From NCBI GenBank assembly GCA_027307165.1, contig DAHUXM010000014.1, forward strand, positions 1-64,000: a DNA stretch of 64,000 nt. Direction: 5' to 3'. The position numbers and the translations under genes are program-made. The notes beneath the pieces are model-generated. The model saw only the letters and a program-made list of their open reading frames with translations. It did not search any database and had not been told where the DNA came from. Every line of letters begins with the position of its first letter. The first letter of the stretch is position 1. This document shows, in pieces, positions 18,694-27,666 of the stretch. This DNA is from Gemmatimonadota bacterium (GTDB lineage Bacteria > Gemmatimonadota > Gemmatimonadetes > Gemmatimonadales > Gemmatimonadaceae).

Positions 18694-19728
18694 CTACAGC
18701 TCGAGCTCCCATACCTGACTCACCAGATCATGGCCAAAGCTGTGATGCGGTGTTTCTTCGATCATTGTGTATCCCGCGGCGGCGTAGATGCGCAGTGCCG
18801 AATCCAGAATGCTGTTCGTCCAGAGCGTGATGGTGTGGTATCGCGCCTTTCGCGCGAATCGCGTGCACTCTTCCACGAGCCGTCGCCCGATGCCAAGCCC
18901 GCGTGCGGACGGCTCGACCAGGAGCAGGCGCAACTTGGCGACACCCGCACGCTCGGGATGCCGGACGAGGAACACGCTGCCCACGTTCTCGCCAGCCCGC
19001 TCCGCAATCCAGCAAGCCTCGCGCTCCGCATCGTGATGCTCGACGTAGTCCGCGACTATGCGCGCGACCAGACCTTCGAATTCTTCGTTCCAGCCGTACT
19101 CCTGCGAGTACACCGCACCATGTCGAGCGACCACCCAGCCCAGGTCGCCGGCACGCGGTGGCCTGACGATGAACGCGGGTGCTTCGACTGAGACGTCGGG
19201 TGCGGTATCATGTGATCGAACCGCAAGCGAGGCCTGTACCGTGCGGAGCGCGTCGATCACCAGACGCTGCTTGTTATCGCCGAGCGGTGCGAGCAATGCC
19301 GCGATGTCGGCCTTCGCGCGCTTTTCGAGATCGGCGGCCACGCTGCGTCCCTCGGGCGTGAGCCGCAGATGGTGTTGCCTTGCATCGGTGGGCGATGGTG
19401 CGCGCTTCACGAGCCGTTTGCGCACGAGGTCGCGCAGGAGCCGGCTCAGGTAGCCGGCGTCCAGCCCCATCTCGCGCGCGACATCCGTCGCCGTCGGCGG
19501 ATCCGGGCGATCGTCGTTCCAGTGCGCCAGCTCGTACATCAACCGCACTGCGGCGAGCGAGAACGGGCTGTGCAGATGGCCCTGCTCCAGCACGCCGATC
19601 TCTCGCGTGTAGAAGCGATTGAAGCGGCGCATCTCCTCGATCCGCGCTGGATCCACGGCCGATGCCACCGGCGCTTGCTTCGCCACGGTCGTGTCGACCC
19701 GCCGCGTCCCCTTTCGAGCGGTACTCAT
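18694..19728 (-). CDS. MarR-family regulator fused to GNAT acetyltransferase
   Basis: A protein of 344 residues from ATG at 19728. Residues about 25-165 are a winged helix of the MarR type (FNRFYTREIGVLEQGHLHSPFSLAAVRLMYEL...MGLDAGYLSRLLRDLVRKRLVKRAPSPTDARQHHLRLTPEG). Residues about 190-344 are a GNAT domain with LLLVEPSARGLGIGRRLVEE as the acetyl-CoA motif and YAAAGYTMIEETPHHSFG at the end. This fusion is a known architecture; the GNAT part may sense or modify a small molecule. It lies downstream of the MATE pump on the same strand and probably responds to a toxic or nutrient metabolite handled by neighbouring transporters. Confidence 0.9.
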   Translation of the reverse strand: MSTARKGTRRVDTTVAKQAPVASAVDPARIEEMRRFNRFYTREIGVLEQGHLHSPFSLAAVRLMYELAHWNDDRPDPPTATDVAREMGLDAGYLSRLLRDLVRKRLVKRAPSPTDARQHHLRLTPEGRSVAADLEKRAKADIAALLAPLGDNKQRLVIDALRTVQASLAVRSHDTAPDVSVEAPAFIVRPPRAGDLGWVVARHGAVYSQEYGWNEEFEGLVARIVADYVEHHDAEREACWIAERAGENVGSVFLVRHPERAGVAKLRLLLVEPSARGLGIGRRLVEECTRFARKARYHTITLWTNSILDSALRIYAAAGYTMIEETPHHSFGHDLVSQVWELEL

Positions 19729-19754
19729 TCCCCTGCCCCCTCCGTGGGTGATAT

Positions 19755-19767
19755 TTGACAAAGTCAA
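19755..19767. promoter_or_regulatory. Palindromic operator candidate for the MarR-GNAT gene
   Basis: TTGACAAAGTCAA, 5-bp inverted arms with a 3-nt centre, located 27-39 bp upstream of the regulator start in the 98-bp gap after the MATE gene. A further TTGACA (minus strand) lies at 19783-19788. MarR proteins usually bind short palindromes of this size at their own promoter. Confidence 0.5.
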
Positions 19768-19826
19768 CCAATTAGTTGCCGTTGTCAAGTATCAGCCTGG
19801 GTGAGACAGGGCGCCTCCCGGACATC

Positions 19827-21245
19827 TCAGACCTGGCGCCGCTTCCACCTTCCGAGCCGGAACACGATCGCGCTGACGATCGTGAGCGCGGAGAACGAGA
19901 TGGTGATCGCCAGGAACACACCATGCGGGCCCATCTTCAGCGTCTTCGCGAGGACGTACGCGAGCGGAATCTCGAATACCCAGAACACCAGCAGATTCAG
20001 CACTGTCGGCGTCCACGTATCACCGGCGCCGTTGAACGCCTGCGTCAATACCATTCCGCCGGCGTACAACAGGAATCCGTATGACACCGTGCGGAGACAG
20101 TCGACTGCGTAGCCAGCAACCAGAGGATCACCAGTGAAGATGCCGACGATCGGCGCCGCTGCGATCACGAACAACAATCCGATGGTCGTGAGAAACAGCG
20201 TGTTGTACGCAGCCGCGCGCCACACTGCGCGCTCCGCACGCTCCGGATCGTTGGCGCCCAGAGCCTGTCCTACCATCGTGGCGGCGGCATTGCTCATTCC
20301 CCAGGACGGGAGCAGCGCAAAGACTATCAATCGCACACCGATCGTGTACCCCGCGAGCGCGTCGCTGCCGTATGTCGATACGATACGCACAAGCCCGATC
20401 CAGCTCGCCATTCCGATGATCATCTGGAACGTGCCGGCCGCCGACAGCGTGATGAGCTTCCCCATCAGACGCGGCCTCACGCGCACGTCCTTGCGTGTCA
20501 CAGCGATCTTTCCGCCGCCGCGCACCAGTCGCGACAGTGCGTACACCGCGCCGGTGCCGCGTCCGATCGTCGTCGCCACTGCACCACCAGTCACGCCCAG
20601 CGCTGGAAGCGGACCCAGTCCAAAGATCAGACATGGTCCGAGCACGATGTTGATCGCATTCGCCAGCCAGAGAACCCGCATCGCTATCGCAGCGTCGCCG
20701 GCGCCGCGGAACACCGCGTTGGCGAGAAACAGCAGTACGACACTCACGTCGCCGCCGAGCATGACGCGCGTGAAGTTCGATCCGATCGCGATGACCTGCG
20801 GCGACGCACCCATGAGACCAAGCAGCCGTGGCGCCAGTATCACGCCGGCGACGCCGAGCACGATGGCAATCACGAGACCGACGATGACTCCCTGCACTGC
20901 AGCATCTCTCGCCCCTTCGACGTCGTGCTCGCCGATGCGGCGCGCGACCATCGCCGTGACGCCGATCGACAGCCCCATCGCCATTGCGTACAGAACGGTC
21001 AGCAGCGATTCGGTGAGCCCGACGGTGGCGACGGCGTCGGCGCCAAGCTTCCCGACGAAAAAGACATCGGTAACGGCGAAGACGCTCTCGAGCACCATCT
21101 CCAGCACCATCGGCACCGCAAGCAGGAGAATCGCGCGCGGGATGCTGCCCCTGGTGTAATCCTGGTGCGATCCACGCAGTGACTCGCGCACGGTTTCCCA
21201 GAACCCGTGCGTATTCGGGACAATGACTTCGGTGCCTTCGGGCAT
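19827..21245 (-). CDS. MATE-family efflux transporter
   Basis: A protein of 472 residues from ATG at 21245, 12 transmembrane helices in two related halves. The first helix region reads AVPMVLEMVLESVFAVTDVFFVGKLGADAVATVGLTE and the second half repeats this with LSAAGTFQMIIGMASWIGLVRIVSTYGSDALAGYTIG, as in MATE (MatE/NorM-like) pumps, which export cationic drugs or metabolites using Na+ or H+. Conserved features VGQALGANDPERAERAVWRA and AFNGAGDTWTPTVLNLLVFW are present. It is divergent from the second APC permease, with overlapping 5' regions. Confidence 0.92.
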   Translation of the reverse strand: MPEGTEVIVPNTHGFWETVRESLRGSHQDYTRGSIPRAILLLAVPMVLEMVLESVFAVTDVFFVGKLGADAVATVGLTESLLTVLYAMAMGLSIGVTAMVARRIGEHDVEGARDAAVQGVIVGLVIAIVLGVAGVILAPRLLGLMGASPQVIAIGSNFTRVMLGGDVSVVLLFLANAVFRGAGDAAIAMRVLWLANAINIVLGPCLIFGLGPLPALGVTGGAVATTIGRGTGAVYALSRLVRGGGKIAVTRKDVRVRPRLMGKLITLSAAGTFQMIIGMASWIGLVRIVSTYGSDALAGYTIGVRLIVFALLPSWGMSNAAATMVGQALGANDPERAERAVWRAAAYNTLFLTTIGLLFVIAAAPIVGIFTGDPLVAGYAVDCLRTVSYGFLLYAGGMVLTQAFNGAGDTWTPTVLNLLVFWVFEIPLAYVLAKTLKMGPHGVFLAITISFSALTIVSAIVFRLGRWKRRQV

Positions 21246-21399
21246 CGCGCAAATTAATCCGGGCGACATTTCCGGTGAAGCGCCGGTGTGCGGCTACTGT
21301 ACGCTGCTTACCAGGGCCGCTGTATCGCGATTCGTGCGCCGGATGTATGTTGGAGCCGCTGCACAGGCCACGAGCGTCAATCCCCGATCCGGAGCCGGC

Positions 21400-22746
21400 A
21401 TGGCGGATGAGAAGGCTGCACCACTGGTCGCAGATACCGGACTGATCCGCGCGCTGGGAGTGCGTGCACTTGGCGCCAACACGATCAACAGCGTCATCGG
21501 ATCGGGCATCTTCGTTCTGCCAGCCGTTGTCGCAGCAACACTCGGCGCTTCCGCAATCATCGCTTATATAGTATGCGCGATCGCCGCCGGACTCATCGCG
21601 CTGAGCTTCGCTGAGGCGGGGAGCCGCGTGTCTGCGCCGGGCGGATTGTACGCATACATCGAGACTGCATTCGGGCCGTTCAGTGGATTTCTCTCGGGCG
21701 TGCTGTTCTGGTGCAGCCAGACGGTCGCGAGCGCGGCGGTCGCAATGGTATTCGTCGGATCCCTTGCGGCACTCCTGCCGGCACTCGCCGCACCCGTGCC
21801 GCACGCAGCGTTGCTTATCGTGTTGTATGCGGCGCTCGCGGCGCTCAACATACGGGGAGTGCGTTCCGGCGTCAGCGTCGTCGAGACACTGACGGCGGCC
21901 AAGCTGCTGCCGTTGATTCTCCTTGTGGTTGTGGGTGCATTCTTCGTACGACCCGTGAATCTGCAATGGAGCTTCACTCCGACGCTATCGCAGGTCGGCT
22001 CTGCATCGCTGGTGCTCATCTTCGCGTTTCAGGGAGTCGAGAACGCGCTCACGTCCAGCGGAGAGGTAATAAATCCGTCGCGCACGGTTCCGCGCGCAAT
22101 TCTCCTCGGACTCGGCGCGGTCTCGCTGCTTTACATCGCCATTCAGATGGTGGCGCAGGGAGTGCTCGGACCAGAGTTGGCGAGCGACCAGACCGCTCCG
22201 CTGGTGGGAGTCGCCGCTCGTGCATTCGGATCTGCCGGTGGTGCCCTGCTCGCCGTCGCGGCTGCCGTCTCAGCGTTCGGATATGTGAGCGGTGACATGC
22301 TCACCACGCCGCGAATTCTTTTCGCGTTCGGCAGGGATGGATTTCTCCCCGCACGTTTCGGCTCGGTGCATCCGCGTCATCACACACCGGTCATTGCGAT
22401 AATCGCGCATGCTGCCGCCTGTGTTGCGTTCGCGCTCACCGGCACATTCACGTCGCTGGTGGTGTTGTCGACAGTTTCGATGCTGCTCATCTACCTCGCG
22501 ACGTGTCTTGCGGCGATACAGTTGCGCAGGCGCGACGTTCGCACTGACGGACCGCCGTTCGTGCTGCGCGGCGGTCCCGTCATTCCTCTGCTTGCGTGCG
22601 TCGTCGTGGTGTGGATGCTCTCCAGCGCATCGCGAATCGAATTCATCAGCGTCGGCGTGGCACTGGTGATTGCGACAGTGTTGTACGCAATCCGCCAGTA
22701 CCTTGCCGGTCGACCCGTGGTCGCTACTTCAGCTCGCGAACCTTGA
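21400..22746 (+). CDS. APC-family amino acid permease (paralog)
   Basis: A protein of 448 residues from ATG at 21400, preceded by GGAG. It is strikingly similar in pattern to the permease at 17298: INSVIGSGIFVLPAVVAATLG (TM1), FAEAGSRVSAPGGLYAYIETAFG, FAFQGVENALTSSGEVINPSRTVPRA, YVSGDMLTTPRILFAFGRDGFLP. Probably an ancient tandem duplication now separated by the MarR-GNAT and MATE genes. The substrate is unknown. Its 3' end overlaps the convergent DUF1080 gene by 23 bp. Confidence 0.9.
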   Translation: MADEKAAPLVADTGLIRALGVRALGANTINSVIGSGIFVLPAVVAATLGASAIIAYIVCAIAAGLIALSFAEAGSRVSAPGGLYAYIETAFGPFSGFLSGVLFWCSQTVASAAVAMVFVGSLAALLPALAAPVPHAALLIVLYAALAALNIRGVRSGVSVVETLTAAKLLPLILLVVVGAFFVRPVNLQWSFTPTLSQVGSASLVLIFAFQGVENALTSSGEVINPSRTVPRAILLGLGAVSLLYIAIQMVAQGVLGPELASDQTAPLVGVAARAFGSAGGALLAVAAAVSAFGYVSGDMLTTPRILFAFGRDGFLPARFGSVHPRHHTPVIAIIAHAAACVAFALTGTFTSLVVLSTVSMLLIYLATCLAAIQLRRRDVRTDGPPFVLRGGPVIPLLACVVVVWMLSSASRIEFISVGVALVIATVLYAIRQYLAGRPVVATSAREP

Positions 22747-23518
22747 TGTTGCGGAGCGACAGCACGCCGTCGTGATCTCCCTGAATTCCAATGTATCCGC
22801 TCCGCGCAAGTCCATAGTTCGGCCATGCCGAGAACTTGCTCGCCTTGACCTTGGCTTTCCAGTCGGGGCTCTGCAGATCGTACTCGAGCAGCTTCTGGCC
22901 GTTCATCCAGTGCTGCACATGATTACCCTTCACGACGATAAGACTCGAATTCCACTGGTTCGCCGGCTTCACGACACCTGCTGGCGACGGATATACAGCA
23001 TACGCAGATCCAGCGGCCGTCAAACGACTCTTGCCGTCGGGATGACCTGCATCGTCGAGTAGCTGGTATTCGGGTCCGCTCCAGTACATGTGATCGTACT
23101 CTTCGGTCACACGGTACATCACTCCCGAGTTTCCGCCCGATCCGAGCTTCCAGTCGAATGCAAGCTCGAAGTCACCGAACTTGTCGCGCGTTACGAGATC
23201 GCCGACGCTGCCTGACTTTGTGAGCGTGCCGTCGACGATGTGCCAGCCGGCGGGAACGCTGTCGGCCTTGTATCCGCGGAATGCAGCGAGCGACGTTCCG
23301 TCGAACAACGTGTGCCATCCGGCGGAGTCGAGTGGAGCAGCCATGCCTCCAGCTCCTGCACTGTGCGTGCCCGTGTCGGTTGCCGATGCAACCGCACCGG
23401 TCGAACCGGCGGGTGCACTCGCCTGGTTGGAAGTCTTCGCGCATCCCGTGAGCAACAGCGCAGTTGCAAGCGACGTTGCAATCAACGTTGCCGAGCGCGT
23501 CAATGCCTTTTCGTACAT
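22724..23518 (-). CDS. DUF1080 protein (3-keto-disaccharide hydrolase-like), lipoprotein
   Basis: A protein of 264 residues from ATG at 23518 (AAGGGGA upstream). Lipoprotein signal ends ATALLLTGC, followed by a low-complexity linker. The DUF1080 domain (about 75-264) is a concanavalin-like beta sandwich: GWHTLFDGTSLAAFRGY, DFELAFDWKLGSGGNSGVMYRV, MYWSGPEYQLLDDAGHPDG, QWNSSLIVVKGNHVQHWMNGQKLLEYDL, SGYIGIQGDHDGVLSLRNIKVREL. Proteins of this family cleave 3-keto-glycosides. The gene is 23 bp downstream of a Gfo/Idh/MocA oxidoreductase on the same strand, which fits an oxidise-then-cleave sugar pathway in the periplasm. Confidence 0.9.
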   Translation of the reverse strand: MYEKALTRSATLIATSLATALLLTGCAKTSNQASAPAGSTGAVASATDTGTHSAGAGGMAAPLDSAGWHTLFDGTSLAAFRGYKADSVPAGWHIVDGTLTKSGSVGDLVTRDKFGDFELAFDWKLGSGGNSGVMYRVTEEYDHMYWSGPEYQLLDDAGHPDGKSRLTAAGSAYAVYPSPAGVVKPANQWNSSLIVVKGNHVQHWMNGQKLLEYDLQSPDWKAKVKASKFSAWPNYGLARSGYIGIQGDHDGVLSLRNIKVRELK

Positions 23519-23541
23519 CGTGTCCCCTTGATTATTGGAAT

Positions 23542-25080
23542 TTAGACCGACCAGCCGTCGCGATACTCGCGCCGCAAATACTGATTCGCTTCCGGTATGT
23601 TGGTGACCAGCATCTGGTCTCCATCGTACAGCAACTTCCGCCCCTGACCCGTGCGCAGCGCGACGATGCCGAGCAGCATCGTCTCGGTGAGACGCGCACT
23701 GTATTCGAACGGCGAGCTCGCCGTCGCCTGTCCCATGCAGGCCTTTGCCCAGTTCACTTCGTGACCCCACGGAATGCGCTCGTAGGTTTTGGGTACGAGT
23801 GCTGCATCTGCCATGAGCGACACGGGATACAGGCGCGGATTCTGTCCGTACGTATCGTTCATGAGAATCCCGCGCTCGCCGACGAATATTACTCCGTTCG
23901 ACTTGAGTGGCACGTCGTCGGGCAGCGCATCCGGCCGCGGCGGATACAGACCTCCGTCGTACCAGCTCAACTTCACCGGCGGCTGCGCGCCGCGCGCTGC
24001 GAACTGGTAGTGCACGTTCGTCGCCAGCGGATACGAGACCTGACGCATCCTTGGACGACTGCTTGCCGTCAATCGCGCAGGCTCAGCTTGCTCCGTCACG
24101 CCCCACGGCGTGGACGTCGCTTCGATGCTCGTCGGATACGTCAGGCCGAGCGCCCAGTAGGGTTGATCTATCAGGTGCGCGCCCATATCGCCGAGTGCGC
24201 CGACGCCGTAATCCAGCCAACCGCGCCAGTTGAACGGGTGGTAGATCGGGTGATATGGAATGTCTTCGGGGATGCCGCCGAGGTAGAGATTCCAGTGGAG
24301 ACCATCCGGTACCGGGTACGATCCCATGGCGTATGCGACAGCGTCATCTAGACGACGCTGACCCCACTCGGTGCCGAATCCGTCGTCGGGATATTCCACG
24401 GGCGGCTTGGATTTGGACGGCCGCGGGATCGCCTGCGGCCAGTATCCCTTTGGCCTGTTGGTCCAGACGTGAACTTCGCGCACGTCACCGATGATTCCAG
24501 CCTGAATCCACTCGTTGATGAGCCGTGCGCCCTCGCCGGAGTGGCCCTGGTTGCCCATCTGCGTCACGAGCTTTGGATTTGCCATTGCGAGCTCGCGCAG
24601 CACGCGCGATTCGTGCACCGATACGGTCAACGGCTTCTGCACGTACACGTGCTTGCCGGCCTGCATCGCTGCCTTCGCGATAACTGCGTGCTGGTGATCG
24701 GGAGTCGCTACCACGACTCCATCTATGTCGTGCTGCTTCGCGAGCATCTCGCGGAAGTCGGCGTAGCGCACGGCCTTTTTTATCTGCGCCTCGAGTCGCA
24801 GGCGCGCTGGCGTTCCCTTGCCGTCGGGATCGCTCAACTTCTTGAGGATCATCCTGTCCGCATCCACATCACAGATCGCGACGATGTTGCAGACTTCCGC
24901 GAGTGCCTCGGCGTTCACCGAACCCTGGCCGCCGAAGCCAACTATGGCGACGTTGAGTGTGTTGCCTGGAGTTCGCCGCCGCGCTTCGGCGGCCATGTAA
25001 TGCGGCGCGACCATCGCGCCGAGTGCGAGCTTGCCGGTTCCAGCGAGAAAGTCTCGCCTGGTGACGTCGTGATCTGTCAT
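23542..25080 (-). CDS. Gfo/Idh/MocA-family oxidoreductase with Tat signal
   Basis: A protein of 512 residues from ATG at 25080; codons further upstream are tandem repeats. The N-terminus is a twin-arginine signal, [20 protein letters not shown]. The Rossmann fold follows: [18 protein letters not shown], with the family EKP motif as [15 protein letters not shown] and the catalytic-region [17 protein letters not shown]. Exported members act on sugars with a tightly bound NAD(P). With the DUF1080 hydrolase immediately downstream it probably forms a glycoside 3-oxidation/cleavage unit. Divergent from the esterase gene. Confidence 0.92.
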   Translation of the reverse strand: MTDHDVTRRDFLAGTGKLALGAMVAPHYMAAEARRRTPGNTLNVAIVGFGGQGSVNAEALAEVCNIVAICDVDADRMILKKLSDPDGKGTPARLRLEAQIKKAVRYADFREMLAKQHDIDGVVVATPDHQHAVIAKAAMQAGKHVYVQKPLTVSVHESRVLRELAMANPKLVTQMGNQGHSGEGARLINEWIQAGIIGDVREVHVWTNRPKGYWPQAIPRPSKSKPPVEYPDDGFGTEWGQRRLDDAVAYAMGSYPVPDGLHWNLYLGGIPEDIPYHPIYHPFNWRGWLDYGVGALGDMGAHLIDQPYWALGLTYPTSIEATSTPWGVTEQAEPARLTASSRPRMRQVSYPLATNVHYQFAARGAQPPVKLSWYDGGLYPPRPDALPDDVPLKSNGVIFVGERGILMNDTYGQNPRLYPVSLMADAALVPKTYERIPWGHEVNWAKACMGQATASSPFEYSARLTETMLLGIVALRTGQGRKLLYDGDQMLVTNIPEANQYLRREYRDGWSV

Positions 25081-25214
25081 TGGATGATCGGAATGCGGGT
25101 TCGTGAGTCCTGGGGACCGCCCGAAAATGGCAGACCGAGCGATGTTTCGGAATGGGTCGGTTCGCGTCCCTGGTTCGCTCACCGTACGTGCACGCGGCAA
25201 TATTTGCCCGGAGT

Positions 25215-25280
25215 CCGTCCCCACTCCGTCCCCGCTCCGTCCCCACTCCGTCCCCACTCCGTCCCCACTCCGTCCCGCCT
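25215..25280. repeat. Tandem array, 11-bp unit x6
   Basis: Six units of CCGTCCCCACT (the second has a G for A; the last is degenerate), from 25215 to 25280, between divergent genes and ending 21 bp before the esterase start. The 11-bp period is close to one DNA turn, so identical faces would be presented on one side of the helix. Confidence 0.9.
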
Positions 25281-25301
25281 CCGGCCCCTGTAGATTCGCG
25301 C

Positions 25302-26963
25302 ATGCGCTCAAACACACACCTATTGGCTGGACGCGCGCTCGCCTGCTCCGCGCTGGCCACCATTCTGGTTTCACTTCCCCTGAACGGTCAGGCGCCTGCC
25401 GTATCCGGACCGCTCTTCGAGATCTCATTCAGCGGCCAGGCCCATTCGGGCCCGGTCACGGGCCGGGTTTATGTCGCGATCAGCCGGCTTGCCGATACGG
25501 CGGGGACGCCGATCATGCGCACCGGAGAGACCGGCGATCCGTTGTTCGGCGTCAACGTCGAGAATCTCGCGCCGGGCCAGACCGCGATCATCGATGCTTC
25601 CGCGTTCGGTCATCCGGTTCGGAGTCTGCGTGACATTCCAGCCGGCAGATATCGCGTCGAGCCGTTCGTGAACGTCTACACGAAATTCGCGCGCGCCGAT
25701 GGCCATACCGTGTGGATGCACATGGATCAGTGGGAAGGCCAGAACTGGAAGCGGTCGCCTGGCAACATCTATGGCGATCCAGTCGTGATCACGTACGATC
25801 CGCGATCGACAAAGCCGATCAAGCTCGTCGCCGACAGGGTCATTCCACCTGTCACGGTGCCTGCAGACAACGAATACGTGAAGCGCATCAGGATACAGAG
25901 CGCTATTCTCAGCAAGTGGTGGGGCCATCCGATCTATTTCGGCGCGACCGTGCTGCTGCCAAAGGACTACGACAAGCATCCCGGTGTGAAGTATCCAATT
26001 GTGTACGATGAAGGACACTTCTCGCTCCGCGCGCCGGGCGGATTCGGGAGCACTTCGGGAGCTGGCGCAAAATTCACGAGCTACTGGCTCGCTGATGGAA
26101 CGCCGCGCGTGATTCTCGTCACGCTGCAACATCCGTCGCCTTACTATGATGATTCGTACGGTGTGAATTCCGCCAACAACGGCCCGTACGGCGACGCGAT
26201 AATGAAGGAGTTGATTCCCGCGGTCGAGACGAAGTTCCGTGTCGAGCGTGAGCCGTGGGCGCGGCTGCTTACCGGCGGCTCGACTGGCGGATGGATTGCG
26301 CTCGCACATCAGGTGATGTATCCGGATTTCTACGGAGGCACGTGGGCGCTCTGTCCCGACGGCGTGGACTTTCGCTACTTCCAGATCGTCGACATCTACG
26401 CTGACACCAATGCGTACTGGCTGAATGCGGGAAGCTGGACCAGGCTCGAGCGTCCCGATTCACGCAAGCCCGACGGCAACATCACGGCGATGATGAAGGA
26501 CGAGAACTGGTTCGAGCTTTCTGTGGGAGATCACGCGCGATCGGGTGGTCAGTGGGACATCTGGCAGGCGACGTACGGACCAGTCGGTACCGATGGATAC
26601 CCCGTGCCGATCTGGGACAAGAAGACCGGCGTCATCGACAGGAAGGTCGCGGAGTACTGGAAGCAGCATTACGATCTGCGCAACATCCTGGAAACGAACT
26701 GGAGCACGCTCGGTCCAAAGGTAGCGAACAAGATCAACGTCTACGTCGGCGACGCCGACACGTACTTCCTGAACATGGGCGTGCACAAGCTGGACGAGTT
26801 CCTGAAGCAGGCGAAGAACCCGACGCCGACGGGAGAGGTTGTGTTCCAGCCCATGGCGCCGCACTGCTGGGGACCTCCGTTGCCGGATCTCATCACGAAG
26901 ATGACCGCGCACATGGACAAGTACGCACCCGCTGGTTCGGATCTTCGGAGCTGGCGCTATTGA
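25302..26963 (+). CDS. Secreted alpha/beta-hydrolase (putative esterase D-like)
   Basis: A protein of 553 residues from ATG at 25302. Sec signal ends [10 protein letters not shown]. An N-terminal beta domain (about 35-185) precedes an alpha/beta-hydrolase domain: [13 protein letters not shown], then the nucleophile elbow [16 protein letters not shown] (G-x-S-x-G-G, Ser nucleophile), the acid region [13 protein letters not shown], and a late His in [11 protein letters not shown]. This matches the enterochelin esterase/putative esterase group. It probably acts on ester-linked carbohydrates or siderophores outside the cytoplasm; the substrate is unknown. Monocistronic. Confidence 0.85.
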   Translation: MRSNTHLLAGRALACSALATILVSLPLNGQAPAVSGPLFEISFSGQAHSGPVTGRVYVAISRLADTAGTPIMRTGETGDPLFGVNVENLAPGQTAIIDASAFGHPVRSLRDIPAGRYRVEPFVNVYTKFARADGHTVWMHMDQWEGQNWKRSPGNIYGDPVVITYDPRSTKPIKLVADRVIPPVTVPADNEYVKRIRIQSAILSKWWGHPIYFGATVLLPKDYDKHPGVKYPIVYDEGHFSLRAPGGFGSTSGAGAKFTSYWLADGTPRVILVTLQHPSPYYDDSYGVNSANNGPYGDAIMKELIPAVETKFRVEREPWARLLTGGSTGGWIALAHQVMYPDFYGGTWALCPDGVDFRYFQIVDIYADTNAYWLNAGSWTRLERPDSRKPDGNITAMMKDENWFELSVGDHARSGGQWDIWQATYGPVGTDGYPVPIWDKKTGVIDRKVAEYWKQHYDLRNILETNWSTLGPKVANKINVYVGDADTYFLNMGVHKLDEFLKQAKNPTPTGEVVFQPMAPHCWGPPLPDLITKMTAHMDKYAPAGSDLRSWRY

Positions 26964-27095
26964 TTGCGCGCGTGACGCGCATGAGCGGTAGCGTCACCAG
27001 ATAGTTGTTATTCTTCTATAGGGCGCAGATGTATCCGCGCCTGTCGCGTTACGTGTGAAAGCGTTACCACAGTTCAACCGATGGAAGGAAATCAC

Positions 27096-27551
27096 ATGCA
27101 GCCCAGATTCAACCTTACGGCAGATCCTGGCGCTTACCGCGCCATGTCCGAGCTGGAGAAGTACGTTCATCAGACCAGCCTGGAAGCGCCGTTGATCCAT
27201 ATCGTCAAGCTTTACGCATCGATAATCAATCACTGTGCATATTGCATCGACATGCACTGGAAGGATCTTCGTGCACTGGGTGAAACGGAGCAGCGTCTGT
27301 ACGGACTTCCTGCGTGGCGGGAAGCGCCGTACTACACGGATCGCGAGCGCGCTGCATTCATATGGACCGAGGCAGTTACAGTAGTGACCGACGGTTTCAT
27401 ATCGGACGAAGCCTACGATGCCGTAAAGGCGCACTTCTCGGAGAAGGAGATCGTGGAGCTGACCATGGTGCTCGTAGCGATCAATGGATGGAACCGGCTC
27501 AGCGTCGCCGCACGCACTACTCCCGGCACGTACCAGCCGAAGAAGCAGTAG
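27096..27551 (+). CDS. AhpD-like carboxymuconolactone decarboxylase-family protein
   Basis: A protein of 151 residues from ATG at 27096, with GGAAGG 7 bases upstream. The CMD/AhpD active-site pattern is present: VKLYASIINHCAYCIDMHWKDLRALGE (C-x-x-C-x-x-x-H). It continues YYTDRERAAFIWTEAVTVV and IVELTMVLVAINGWNRL. AhpD-like proteins use the CxxC in peroxide reduction; others in the family are decarboxylases. Complete. Isolated, on the plus strand. Confidence 0.92.
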   Translation: MQPRFNLTADPGAYRAMSELEKYVHQTSLEAPLIHIVKLYASIINHCAYCIDMHWKDLRALGETEQRLYGLPAWREAPYYTDRERAAFIWTEAVTVVTDGFISDEAYDAVKAHFSEKEIVELTMVLVAINGWNRLSVAARTTPGTYQPKKQ

Positions 27552-27612
27552 CCGCACGCATGGCGACGGTAGAACCGGATGCAGGGGGGTTGATCGGGCG
27601 GTAGGGTCTAAT

Positions 27613-27666
27613 TTGCCCTTCTCATAAGTACAGATATCCCTTATTTTGTACTTATGAGAAGGGCAA
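27613..27666. promoter_or_regulatory. Perfect 19-bp inverted repeat spanning the start of the DUF4143 gene
   Basis: TTGCCCTTCTCATAAGTAC (27613-27631) and its exact reverse complement (27648-27666), with a 16-nt AT-rich spacer. The predicted start codon (27654) lies inside the right arm. As DNA it is a strong operator or recombination-site candidate. As RNA it would fold into a long hairpin hiding the start codon and any ribosome-binding site. Confidence 0.9.

Noticed and set aside
20128-21966. 612-residue minus-strand frame through the MATE gene
   Set aside because: Different frame from the MATE protein, extremely Arg/Asp-rich, no domain; a GC-frame shadow.
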